A stretch of DNA of 64,000 bases from Coptis chinensis (Eukaryota > Streptophyta > Magnoliopsida > Ranunculales > Ranunculaceae): positions 43,559,001 through 43,623,000 of the forward strand of contig CM027378.1 in assembly GCA_015680905.1 (NCBI GenBank), written 5' to 3'. Within the stretch, counting starts at the first letter, position 1; each line of letters begins with the position of its first letter. The translations under genes and the position numbers were made by a program. Below the pieces are notes generated by a model. It made no database searches and was not told the DNA's origin. It saw only the letters and a list, made by a program, of their open reading frames with translations. This document shows, one piece after another, positions 44,461 through 55,053 of the stretch.

Positions 44461-45742
44461 TGATAAGTAAAATATCATTTGTTTATAAAAATAGTAGATA
44501 TGAGATGAAGAAACAGTAGAGAAAGAAGTGAAAAACAATAGATAAATACTCTCTAAATCATGTGAGATAAAGGGGAGTAGTCGTGTTCACCAAACTCTAG
44601 TTGTACATTACTTGGATACGAATCTAGATTGCAAATATGCTTCACTAATAAGAGTCAAAATAGTAGATAGGAGATAAAAATAGTGAATTTATATAATGAA
44701 TAAAGGAATTAGAAGGGGTTTGTCCACCACGCAATTCGATTAACTGTTAGTTAGTATCGAATCACTTATATTGATCCCTAGCAAGAGAGTGAAGCTCTAC
44801 CACAAATCTCTTTGGTGGTGGCTCTATACTCTAGTTCTCCATTATGAGCTTTATCTTTAGTTATTCATAACGAAGAACTTGAAATTCTTAATTGCAAAAC
44901 AATAATTACTAATGATTAATCATCCTCACATGGCTTCATAAACCTCCTCTAATGGAAGTTTAGCCTAGTGTCATAGGAATCATGCTAATTAAACAATAAT
45001 AATAAGACATAATGTAAAGAACAATTATTGAAATTAAACTAAAGTTTTTTATTGATGGGAAATAATAGAGGCTATAATGTTAAACCTAATTATAACTAAA
45101 GAAACATAAACCTAAATTAAACTAAGGGTTTGCTAGAAGAGCTAAGGCAGAAGAGGAGGAGTGAAAGTGTTTAGCCTTAACCCTGTTTATATAAGAGAGG
45201 GTTAGGGTTACATTTTCGTGCATGGGCCAAAAAGGGGGACTTTGAGCCTCTAAAGTGAGCCCAAAGTTCATTTGGTTATGTCTACAAGGGCCATAGATGC
45301 TGGAAATTACTTGCGTGCCCTTTTCGTCCAGTTTTATATCTTTGATTGGGACAAGGCCGATTTCATTGGAAATATGACTCTGAGTCGGTTGTTTTGACAT
45401 AAAGTAGGCCCAATTCCGAGGCTCAAGTCCAAAGATACGACCTATTGAAGTTCTGTTGACTTTTCCATCATTTTTCTACCCGGATTAACTTTGACTTCCC
45501 AGCTTTGACAGGGCTTGAAAAATGTTTTCTCCATGATTCTTGGGCTTTAAATGTAGAACTTCCTTGGCAATCATCTTGACTCATTTTCCACGCAAAAGTG
45601 GTGCTTTTAGTCACCTAATCAACTTCAAGTCCTGGAATGCACAAAAACACGTAAACTGTACTAACTCTCATTTATTATAAACATAATTGGCTTAACTAGA
45701 GTACTATTAAAGGGTTTAAAATGCACTTTTGGGTGCTTATCA
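44461..45742 (-). repeat. ATH-F 5' LTR (1,282 bp)
   Basis: On the minus strand it starts TGATAAGCACCCAAAAGTGC at 45742 and ends at 44461 in CTTATCA. A TATATAA box lies near 45194-45188. It is collinear with the ATH-G LTR (1,293 bp). The open frame at 45400-45122 lies within the LTR and is not considered a gene. Confidence 0.82.
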
Positions 45743-46481
45743 GTAGATAGAAGACTAAAAATAGGAGATTGTTTAGGACGATGTGCTCTCCTACGTAAGT
45801 TTTATTATTGCTAATACTTGTAGTGCCTGAACGCAGTATCATACAATTTTAGTAAGATATCAAAACTATCCTAACATGCACAAACGATGCAAAGTATGCC
45901 CAAGCAATCGAAATTCGTTTTTGTAAGTATGGAGTTTTGAAAACTTTGCTTTGGTCTATAATTTACTATGGCCTGTTCAAGGGAACAATTGGGCGCGAGA
46001 CTAGGATGGCTCTACTACATGTCTCAGAAGAGTAGGCAGTCATTTCACCAAGTGGTGTGCTACCAAGAATCTCACTCATAATGAATGTGGGGGAGGGGAG
46101 TGAGGAAGGTTGTTGATCCACTGGAATCTGGTAACTGATTACTCTAAATCCTCGTGGCTATATTTTTGTCCTTTTCTGGAAGAGCATGACTACTTTGGGC
46201 TCAAGTTGATTGATTTTAATTCATTTTTTGGTCTAGGGCTCCAAGAATCAAGCAACATTCAATTTACCTACATTGGGGAATGACTTCCCAATGGTTGTTA
46301 TGTGACTCGGGTTCAGCCTTATGTGCGAATGTAAATTGCAGTGCGGAAATTAAATTTCAAACAATCACATAAGCATGCTTGAACACACAAGGTATCCTCT
46401 TACATGGGCTTCGAGGAGGTTTAGAATTTACCTCTCAAGCCGTGCTTAGACGCTGCTTGAGGAGAACGCGACGTCGGTTGG
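45743..46481 (-). mobile_element. SF-0: S-family leader fragment
   Basis: 45890-46481 matches the S-family leader of SF-C (about 51650-52210) almost base for base, including TACTATGGCCTGTTCAAGG and TCTCAGAAGAGTAGG. The leader part next to the primer site (about 0.8 kb) is deleted, so it abuts the LTR at 46482 without a primer site. 45743-45889 is of unclear origin. Confidence 0.7.
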
Positions 46482-47348
46482 TGAAGCTGTAGATGGTGGT
46501 AGTAACTTCAAAAGTTTGTAAGAAGTGAGGTTTATCCTATATTGTTTAGAGTTTGAATGGTTGGGAGTTCTAAAAAGGAAGGTAGGATATTAGTTAGGAC
46601 AAGTTTTTGTTCTAAGCTATGAAGAACATTGAAAACTAAAGTTGTTTTGAAGATTGAAAAAACATAAACTTGGAAGCAAATAGAAGGAAATGTTTGATTA
46701 AAGAAATAACACAAAGAAATAAGATTGATTGATTGATTAAAAATGAAAAAATAAGAACAAGATTGAATTAAAAAAATAAGAAAGTAAATGACTTAATTGA
46801 AAAACTAGACAAGAAAATAAATCCTACATGACACTAGATTAAGTCTAGGTTCATTCTCTACTCCTACAAACCAATTAGTTTGGACCCTAAATGTAATGGA
46901 TGCCTTATCCCTCCTTCACTTATAGATTATATAGCCCTACTTTATGCCTTTTACTGATTTGCCTTTCTCCATTATATTTGAGACACCTCACACTTCACTT
47001 TATGCTTTTGCTTTTCATTTTGCTTTTTGATTTCTTCTTGACCAAGATACGTTTTGGAGAATGCCATATTTTGAGATAAGGGCCTCCATCTCTGGTCTCC
47101 TAAGTTGAGGGCTTTGACCTTTGACTTTGACTTTTCTAGGACTTTTTCATAGCAGCTTCTGATCTTTATAATAAGCTTGATTAAGGCTCATTTTGGTGCT
47201 AAGACGCAGCTTTTATGATAAGTGGTCTGAATTTCTCTATAACCTAAAAAAGGCAATAAAAGCTATGAGTTATCTTTTTATGAAACGTAAGAAGGGCTGT
47301 AATACAGTAATGTAAGGGTAATAAAATGCACATTTGAGAGCTGATCAC
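46482..47348 (-). repeat. S-family LTR shared by SF-0 and SF-C (867 bp)
   Basis: Minus strand starts TGATCAGCTCTCAAATGTGC at 47348 and ends CTACAGCTTCA at 46482. A TATATAA box (minus) lies near 46935. Right side: polypurine motif; left side: leader sequence without primer site. Confidence 0.82.
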
Positions 47349-47361
47349 CACCCCCAAATAA
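47349..47361 (-). other. SF-C polypurine tract
   Basis: Minus strand TATTTGGGGGTGG ends exactly at the LTR start; the same sequence abuts the next LTR at 54309-54321. Confidence 0.75.
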
Positions 47362-50197
47362 CATCTTGCTTGTCCTCAAGCAAGGATGAGAGAAAAAACT
47401 AAGATCACAAATGAGTGATTTATTATAAGTTATACTAATCTCGTTTCACGGAGTGCGATTACATTGATCATATACAACAAGACCTTAAACCACTAGGAAT
47501 TCCCTAGTGGATGAGCTTTAAGCCTCGTGAGAGTTTTCCAGTGAAGGTACTCAAAAACCTCTTCTATTTAGTACAAAGAGTCTTGTTTCCTTATTTATTC
47601 TCAGAAGTCCATACATCTCATTAGCAGGGATTAAGGACAAACTCCTTTGAATTTAGAATAACATATGTACAATAATTTAATCACCTAAAGATAAATGTGC
47701 AAAACACAAGCAATGAAATGCAAAAATAGAGTTGTTTCCAAGAATTTTGGAGAGTGTCCTCAAGGTGGGTTCTCATAGGGGTGTGTTGCAATCATAACTC
47801 TCTGATAGATTCACTCAAGGTTCATTCTCTCGAGTGTAGCGGCCACTTATATTCCTCACATACTCAAATATTGTCCAAAGAAATTGGGGTTGTTTGATCA
47901 CGCTTGCCACTTACTATCATACCATCCTATTCCTAATTGAGCTAAAAGTCTTTTATTAGGAGTTACGAGGCTAGGGTGATGGTTTAGAAAGAAAAAAGAA
48001 TGGAAAAACAAAATCTGATAAGTTGATAAATTGGGTCTTCAATATACTTCTAACCAGAGAAGAACCTCATTTTATTCTTTTGCTTTCGAATTATGATATA
48101 TTCTTTTAGCCCTTTGGTTTTGTGACTCCATATGATTTTGAATTTTGGGAGTTCTAACTTTGCTTTTGTTTCTTTTTCTTTCTGATATTGTCTCCTTTTG
48201 ATTTTGAACTTTTGGGAGAATTGATTTTTGACTCCTTTGATTTTTTTGGAGTTTTGGATTTTGATAGGTCTTTCTTTTCTTTTCTTTTCTTTTTTGCAGA
48301 AACTATTGTACGTATATTAATCTAAGTACAAAGAACAAGACCTTACTCTATTGCTATAATGAAACTTATAAACTTTTTATTCATCATAGAAAAAGGAACC
48401 AAGACTTTTTAATACTAACTAGAAAAATATTTTTGGTCTTTATTGAAATTTTTTTTAGAAAGGAAGAAATATACTATTATATCTACTATATAGAAAATGC
48501 CTAGTTTTTGCAAAATGTTACTATACCACCTCCAAATAGAACTATGTGTTACCCTCAAAGTATGAAGAGATAAGAAAAGAGACTACCATAGAAGCATGAG
48601 CAAAAACGACAATACACCTGTATTTTGTTATTCTTGATGAAAATTCGTCACCCGCAAATAAGTTTGGGGCGTGGGTTGTTTGATATAGAACGAGAAATAC
48701 ATGGCTTATTATACTAGGGATATTTATTCTACTATGAAATCTTTTTAGGTTTTTGTATTTTTTAAAACATATATGAAATGCATGAAAGAAAAATGGAAAA
48801 TTTTGGCATGATGTATCTGTATTACCTTCTACTCATATGCCAAATTCCACAAGAAAACAAATAAAACAAGCATATATAATATTAAACGTATAATTACACG
48901 TCATAATAAAGAAAAATAAACAACAACTAAAGATAATAAACTATCTATACGAAGACTAGGGAGCCACCTAGTCAGAATCCATGCGTAACTCGTCACAACG
49001 TCTAGAAGATCCTTCTCCTTGATGACGTCGGGTCCTAGGGTGTCTATCACTACGCGGGAGTGCAAATAGAGTGGTGGAGGCAAAAGATAGAATTAAATAG
49101 ATAATAGTATCACATTGGGTTACTCTATTTGTTTAATTCTCGTTTGGAGACGCCTCGTATTATTATTTTTTAGTTGGTTTTCCCAAACAAAAGATATCTC
49201 TAACCATATAGAGGTTTTGATAAGAAGATAAAATTATACGTGAATCCGATATCATTTTGGTTACTCTGGGGTATATAATTTTCATTTTTAATATCCTCTA
49301 GTTTTGAAATCTATGGAGAGATGTTTTAAGATACTCGTACTCAAAAGCCGTGATTCTTATTGCTAGTTTTTGAAAACAAAATCTCAGGCAACTTTCGCGT
49401 CGGCTCTTTATTGAACCCAATCCAGTCAGATTGTGGCTTTGGTTATTTATGTTGGAGGATTTACTGCACAAGACATAATGGATGGGTTTAGCTTATTGGA
49501 CATTAGTGGGTGCTGGAACTAGGTCTCTTTGGTGGATTTTGATAGTTCTGGTTAAAATGGGATGGGAACCAATGCTCTGTTTTGATTGTTGTAGGTACCT
49601 TGTCTTTGTCTCAATGTATTTGATGGTTGACGTGATGATATGTTGGTGAGCAAGGGACAATTGGTATCTATATGGTTTAAGCTGAGACAGAAAGTACATG
49701 ATGATATGGGCGACCTTTAGTAACACATAACTGATCCTCAAACCACCCTTAGAATAATGGAGATTGGATACTTCTAAGGTTGGTCTAGGTAGAATCCATT
49801 GCCCGTTTTGTTTTTAGAAAATCATAGAACTATTGATGTATAGAGAATCTTTCATTATGAGAACGGAGAAAAACAACTATTTTGACAAAGAAATGTAAGA
49901 AAAATAAAATTGTATACTCGCTCCATAGGATCACACTTACTCAAACGACGAATAAAAAGTGTTTTACAAAGAATATGTGAGATATACGTGGACTAAGGTT
50001 CCGGCACTTACAACCACACACTCCAAGAGGAGGGCCCGGTTACCTTAATGATGTACTCCCATGGAATGCATCGAGAAAACATAATATGAATCTTTTATAG
50101 TAAGATATTCAAGACTATATGTGGGGTCGTTTTAAGTCAGATTCTCCAAGGCTATGCATATGAGATGGATGATATGTTGTTAACTATATACTAATAG
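47349..50197 (-). other. SF-C 3' region
   Basis: Non-coding apart from a gag-tail relic at 49741-49493. In element direction the markers are GTTTGGGGGTG at the ORF end (about 50245), a GTTTTAAGTCAGATTCTCC block (about 50130), CCAAACTTATTTGCGGGTGA (about 48665-48646), CCTCAAAG with CTATTTGGAGGTGG (48563-48529), and finally CTTGAGGACAAGC with TATTTGGGGGTGG at 47385-47349 directly before the LTR. A TTTTC-type simple repeat lies at 48255-48296. Confidence 0.65.
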
Positions 50198-51610
50198 TTA
50201 AAATAGTTGGAGATCTTTATAGAAAAACATATGAAAGCATACACCCCCAAACAGAATGAAATGATGTATTTGGAGTGTAAGATGCAGAATGATAAGAGAA
50301 TGTTTGTGTAACCAGTCATGAAACTTATGCAATAACCCATCATGTTTGAATTGTCCAAAATAGTGAGAGGTTGGTAGTATATGTCTTTCATGAGGCTCAA
50401 ATGAGAAGGAATAGGACACACTAGGTTTCTCAACTACCGAAATGATGGACTCTTGCGTTTGTATATTGGGCAAAGTCTCTTTACTGGGAAGGTTTATAAA
50501 ATTATGAATGATCTCAAAGGCAATTGGCTTAAGTGCGAATTTGAGGTTTCTTTGAAATGGTTTCGTGGTATAGTCCTCATAATTTGGTGGATTTTTTATG
50601 AATGGAGTTTGGATTTCAAGAGGTGTTAAATAAGGATGATGATGGTTGGGTGGTGGTTCTTCACATGATCTCGAGGACTTTAAGAATTTTTCATCTAGTT
50701 TTGGCGTTTCCACAAGATTATGGTTCTTATCTACAATAGTAAGGATGTCACACATTTGTTCCACCGATAGGTCTTTAACGGCCAAACTAAATTGAGATCC
50801 ATTTTCCACCATAGATTTTACTTCCTCTTTTCTAAGCACTTCATTTTCTTTGTCCTCTCTGCCTAGATCTTCATAAATTTTCTCAATGCCATTTTCCAAA
50901 TGTGTCGAGTCCAATACATGCTCTTGAGTTTCTTCTGCCAGAGTTTTCTTAGTTATGGGTGATGATATATTAAGGCATGTAAGAGAAACTATGACTTCAG
51001 GCATATAGTCATCATCATAAGATCTGGAAGTCACACTATAGTCAGGTGGAGGATGATGGGTTTTTAATTGGTCATTAAAATCAGGATGTGTTTTAGCAAT
51101 GGGGTTTGTTATAGTAACACCTTGTTTATCTTGTTGGTTGGGTTCTGAACTGGAGGGAAGAATATTAGTATCAGATGTGGCATTATTTGAATTGGATTGG
51201 AGAAAACATAAGGTAGTTGCTATTTGTTGAGTTAGTATTGTTTGCTTGGCCATTTCCTGGTAGAGTTGGTCTGTAATGGATGGTGTAGTAGAATATGAAT
51301 TTGATATGGATGGTAATGGGTTTTGGGTGAAACCACACTCTGATTGACCATATGGATAGATGAATGGTGGTTGATTATTTATGGTGGAATTCCATGAATT
51401 ATCCGCATGACTGGAAAACTTTTGAGTGTATTGGGTACTTGGGAAGTTTGAAAATTGAGGTTTGTAATCGAAAAGATTTCCTGTAGTAGACTCGAATTTG
51501 GTATATGATGGACAATGAGATAACCAGTGATAAGGACTACCGCAAAAAGAACAAGGTTCTGGGTTTGCATTGTAATTCCATGACGGTAGTGATGCATATT
51601 GATAGGACAT
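50198..51610 (-). CDS. S-family ORF, intact copy (470 aa, unknown domain with CCHC knuckle)
   Basis: The only uninterrupted copy. It starts at ATG 51610 (MSYQYASLPSWNY), the same start context as copy B, and has a zinc knuckle C20-x2-C23-x4-H28-x4-C33 (CSFCGSPYHWLSHC) as in retrotransposon gag. Residues 35-220 are Ser/Asn/Pro/Gln-rich. Two blocks conserved in copies A and B follow: SQFSLAVKDLSVEQMCDIL (about 272-290) and PFQRNLKFALKPI to NLPSKE (351-378), separated by a His/Pro-rich stretch. The second block recurs after the protease of ATH-G. There is no protease, RT or integrase motif. The last 40 residues run through the GTTTGGGGGTG motif, so the natural end may be earlier. I do not recognise the protein; RNA binding through the knuckle is inferred. 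Confidence 0.75.
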   Translation of the reverse strand: MSYQYASLPSWNYNANPEPCSFCGSPYHWLSHCPSYTKFESTTGNLFDYKPQFSNFPSTQYTQKFSSHADNSWNSTINNQPPFIYPYGQSECGFTQNPLPSISNSYSTTPSITDQLYQEMAKQTILTQQIATTLCFLQSNSNNATSDTNILPSSSEPNQQDKQGVTITNPIAKTHPDFNDQLKTHHPPPDYSVTSRSYDDDYMPEVIVSLTCLNISSPITKKTLAEETQEHVLDSTHLENGIEKIYEDLGREDKENEVLRKEEVKSMVENGSQFSLAVKDLSVEQMCDILTIVDKNHNLVETPKLDEKFLKSSRSCEEPPPNHHHPYLTPLEIQTPFIKNPPNYEDYTTKPFQRNLKFALKPIAFEIIHNFINLPSKETLPNIQTQESIISVVEKPSVSYSFSFEPHERHILPTSHYFGQFKHDGLLHKFHDWLHKHSLIILHLTLQIHHFILFGGVCFHMFFYKDLQLF

Positions 51611-53002
51611 GAATGATCAATCAATGATGATGCACGAATAGTAGAAATTCATTTTTTTAGATTTTTGAAAATATTTGCATGGTCTATAGTTTACTATGCC
51701 CTGTTCAAAGGAACAATTGGGCACAAGATTAGAATGGCTCTACTACACGTCTCAGAAGAGTAGGTAGTCACTTCCCCAAGTGGTGTGCTACTAAGAATCT
51801 CACTCATGATGAATCTGGGAGAGGGGAGTGAGGAAGGTAGTTGGTCCTTCAGAATCTGGTAACTGATTACTCTAAATCCTCGTGGCTATATTTTTGTCCT
51901 TTTCTGGAGGAGCGTGACTACTTTACGCTTTAGTTAGTTGATTTTAATTCATTTTTTTGGTATAGGGCTTCAAGAATCAAGCAACGTCCAATTTACCTAC
52001 ATTAGGGAATGACTTCCCAATGGTTGTTATGTGGCTTGGGTTCAGCCTTATGTGCGAATGTAAATTACAGTACGGAAATTAAATTTCAAACAATCACGTA
52101 AGCATGCTTGAATACATAAGGTATCCTCTTACTTGGGCTTCGAGGAGGTTTAGAATTTACCTTTCAAGCCGTGTTTACATGCTGTTTGAGGAGAAGGCTA
52201 CGTCGGTTGGAGCGTGATCTGAGAATCAGGCCCAACCTTTTGAGCTTTACCCTGTTTTAAGTTACAAATAATGCCCTTAAAAAGCCCACAAGTTAGGTTT
52301 TTTTTTTATAATTAAACAACTTTGCCTTCAATGGCCCAAAACTTAAAACTAAATTAATACTATACTAATCTAATAGATTAACTAGTTTTGATTGATTATC
52401 TAGATTAACTAGAGTTAAATGGACTTAGAGTGTTGATTACCAAGTCTATTCAAAGTGTGTGAGCTATGATTCACAACTTGCCTCACACACTTGAACTTCC
52501 CAAAGCAATGAAAACTCTAATCCCCTGGTATGTATACAACTTCAACCAAGTTCAACTCATGTTCATCCATAAAAATCAATCAAAAACCATTTTTCCTATT
52601 TTTTTTTTTAGTTTTTCTTTTTATCTCTAACTCTTAAAAACAAGTTCCACTGATTTATCCTACTTTATTATAGAATCCAGGCTTTGAGTTTAACTCAACT
52701 TTGAAAAACATCTGGAACAGGAAAAAACTGGATGGTGGTGTGCTTAGGTGGACCGGCGGTCGTGAACAATCCCTAGCGCGGTCATCCGCTGGCTTCGACC
52801 AAGTTGTGTCATCTCGCGGCAGCAACTTCAGCTCCTCTCCATATTTTGATTTCTAAACCTTGTATCGCAAAAAAGTAAGTCAGTAGAGAAAAATAATGCA
52901 ATAAAATAACGAAAATGGAAAAAATAAGGAAAACAAGAAGTGAAAAGATGAGAAGGTTGCTTCTCTCCTTAGATGCTCAACCAAGCATTCTTGCTCCTTC
53001 AA
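51611..53002 (-). other. SF-C leader
   Basis: 1.4-kb non-coding leader matching SF-B and SF-0. It contains the conserved block at about 51700-51850 with the hairpin region, and a GC-rich stretch at 52735-52850. Confidence 0.6.
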
Positions 53003-53020
53003 TCCATGACGGCGGTGCCA
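53003..53020 (-). other. SF-C primer-binding site
   Basis: Minus strand TGGCACCGCCGTCATGGA, two bases from the LTR end at 53023. Confidence 0.8.
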
Positions 53021-53022
53021 TT

Positions 53023-53469
53023 TGAAGATGTAGATGGTGGTAGTAACTTCAAAAGTTTGAAAGAAGTGAGGTTCATCCTAGATTGTTTAGAGTTTGAATG
53101 GTTAGGAGTTGAAGAAAGGAAGGTAGGATCTTAGTTAGGACAAGTTTTGGTTTTAAGCTATGAAGAACATTGAAAACTAAAGTTATTTTGAAGATTGAAA
53201 AGACATAAACTTGAAAGCAAATAGAAGGAAATGATTGATTGAAGAAATAACACAAAGAAATAAGATTGATTGATTGATTTAAAATGTAAAAACAAGAAAG
53301 TAAATGATTTAATTGAAAAACAAGACAAGAAAATAAATCCTACATGACACTAGATTAAGTCTAGGTTCATTCTCTACTCGTACAAACCAATTGGTTTGGA
53401 CCCTAAATGTAATGGATGCCTTCTCTCTCCCTAACTTTTAGATTATATCCCCTACTTTATGCCTATAGC
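53023..53469 (-). repeat. S-family LTR, 3'-terminal part only
   Basis: Matches the end (R/U5 side) of the LTR at 46482-46930: TGAAGATGTAGATGGTGG, then TAGATTGTTTAGAGTTTG and the GGATGCCTTCTCTCTCC block. The promoter-side half is missing; it is joined directly to a second LTR at about 53470. Confidence 0.7.
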
Positions 53470-54308
53470 TGAGTAAGTGGTGTGTAATTTCAAAAGAGTT
53501 TGTGTAGAAGTAAGGTGCATCCTAAATTGTTTAGAGTTTGAGTGTGGGAGTTGTGAAGAAGAAAGGTAGACTCTTGTGTGTATTTGATTGGTTTTAAGCT
53601 AATGAGAACATGAAAGCTTTAGTTGTTGGTATGGAAATGACTTGAAAACATTAAAAGAAAGATTGATTGAAGATTGAAATAAGAACAACAAGACATGATT
53701 GAAGATTGATATAAGAACAAGTAAAATAACAAGTTTTGATTGAAACGAAATAAAAAAAACAATAAAATAAAAACTTGAATTGAAAAACTAGACAAGAAAT
53801 TAAACAAATCAAATCGTTTGGATCCTAAAACAATGGATGTTTTCTCTTTCCCTAACTTTTGGATTATATACTCCTACTTTTGCCTTTTACAGATTTGCCC
53901 TTCTCTATTACAAATGAGACACCTCACACTTCACTTTTGCGTTTGCTTTTTCTTTTGCTTTATTAATTTCTTCTTGACCAAGGTAGGTTTTGGGAGAATG
54001 TCATATTTTGAGATAAGGGCCTCCATCTCTGGTCTTCTGAGTTAAGGGTTTTGACCTTTGACCTTGACTTTTAACTTTGACCGTTGACTTTGACTTTTTC
54101 AACACGTCCATAACAACTTCTGGTCTTCCTAATAAGCGTGATTAAGGCTCCTTTTGGTGTTAAGATGCAGCTTTTATGATAAGTGATCTGAAATACTCTA
54201 TAACCTGAAAAAGGCAATAAATAAAAGCTATGAGTTGTCTTTTTCTTAAACGTAGGGTTGTAATGAAGCAATATACGGGTAATAAAATGCACATTTGGGA
54301 GCTGATCA
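53470..54308 (-). repeat. S-family LTR, near-complete, 3' LTR of SF-D
   Basis: Aligns with SF-B's LTR over almost its full length, from TGATCAGCTCCC at 54308 to the AAATTACACACCACTTACTC block, lacking about the last 20 bases. Abuts the SF-D polypurine tract. It repeats landmarks seen in 53023-53469 (CCTAAATTGTTTAGAGTTTG near 53521), showing that two LTRs are fused. Confidence 0.72.
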
Positions 54309-54647
54309 CCACCCCCAAATAGCATCTTGCTTGTCCTCAAGCAAGGATAAGAGAAAAAACTAAGTTCACAAATGAGTGATTTATTATAAGTTATACTAAT
54401 ATCGTTTCACAAAGTGCGATTGCATTAACCATATGCAACAAGGCCTTAACCTACTAGGAATTCCCTAGTGGACGAGCTTTAAGTCTCGTGAGAGTTTTTC
54501 AGTGAATGTACTCACAAACTTCTTCTATTTAGTACAAAGGGTCTTGTTTCCTTATTTATTCTCAGAAGTTCATACATATCATTAGCGGTGAATAAAGACA
54601 AGCTCATTTGAACTTAGAATAACATACATATAGTAATTTAATCATCT

Positions 54648-54656
54648 AAAGATAAA
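54648..54656. repeat. MITE target-site duplication, left copy
   Basis: AAAGATAAA, repeated at 55045-55053. The uninterrupted site is visible in SF-C at about 47688-47696. Confidence 0.88.
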
Positions 54657-55044
54657 GGGGATGGTTATATGAACTCCACTAAAACGAACTCCAAATGAAC
54701 TCCACCACTTAACTCAATGAACTAGAAGCTGATTTTTGGTGGAGATGTTTTCCACACAATAGAGATCATCCTCACAAAAAATCAGCTCATTTGAAGATGT
54801 ACAACCTCATCAAAAATCATTTAGAAAGTTATGAAATTATCCAACGGTCCAGATTTTTTTAATTTCGATACAATTTTTGACAAGGTTAGACATATTCAAT
54901 TGAGCTGATTTTTGGTGGGGGTGTTCTCCATCATGAGATGTACACATCCACAAAAAATTAGTCCTCAGTTCATTTTGTAAGTTCATTTTTATGAGTGGAG
55001 TAACTTTGGAGTCGCTATAAGGTGGAGTTCATATAACCATCCCC
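54657..55044. mobile_element. Mutator-type MITE (388 bp)
   Basis: Non-coding element with perfect 23-bp terminal inverted repeats starting GGGGATGGTTATATGAACTC, extending imperfectly to about 50 bp with ACTCCA motifs. Flanked by a 9-bp target duplication, the length typical of Mutator-like transposons. Inside, GCTGATTTTTGGTGG occurs at 54728 and 54904, and its reverse complement at 54777, giving internal hairpin potential. SF-C has the empty site. Confidence 0.88.
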
Positions 55045-55053
55045 AAAGATAAA
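55045..55053. repeat. MITE target-site duplication, right copy
   Basis: AAAGATAAA, identical to 54648-54656. Confidence 0.88.

Larger units (their letters stand above)
40812..45742 (-). mobile_element. ATH-F: Athila-like element, 3'-truncated with internal deletions
   Basis: Minus-strand order: 5' LTR (45742-44461), primer site, 1-kb leader, gag, protease remnant, reverse transcriptase with missing centre, ending at about 40815 in RNase H-like sequence (PFELMCDASDY). The rest of pol and the 3' LTR are absent; plus-strand SF-B sequence adjoins. Closely related to ATH-G in gag, protease tail and primer site. Confidence 0.82.
46482..54308 (-). mobile_element. SF-C: S-family element with LTRs shared with neighbours
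   Basis: Minus-strand order: composite 5' LTR (54308-53023), primer site, leader, intact 470-codon ORF, gag-tail relic, 3' non-coding region, polypurine motif and 3' LTR (47348-46482). The 3' LTR also serves as 5' LTR of SF-0. The distal part of the 5' LTR is the 3' LTR of SF-D, whose polypurine tract abuts it at 54309. This head-to-tail sharing indicates recombination between LTRs rather than separate insertions. Confidence 0.8.
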
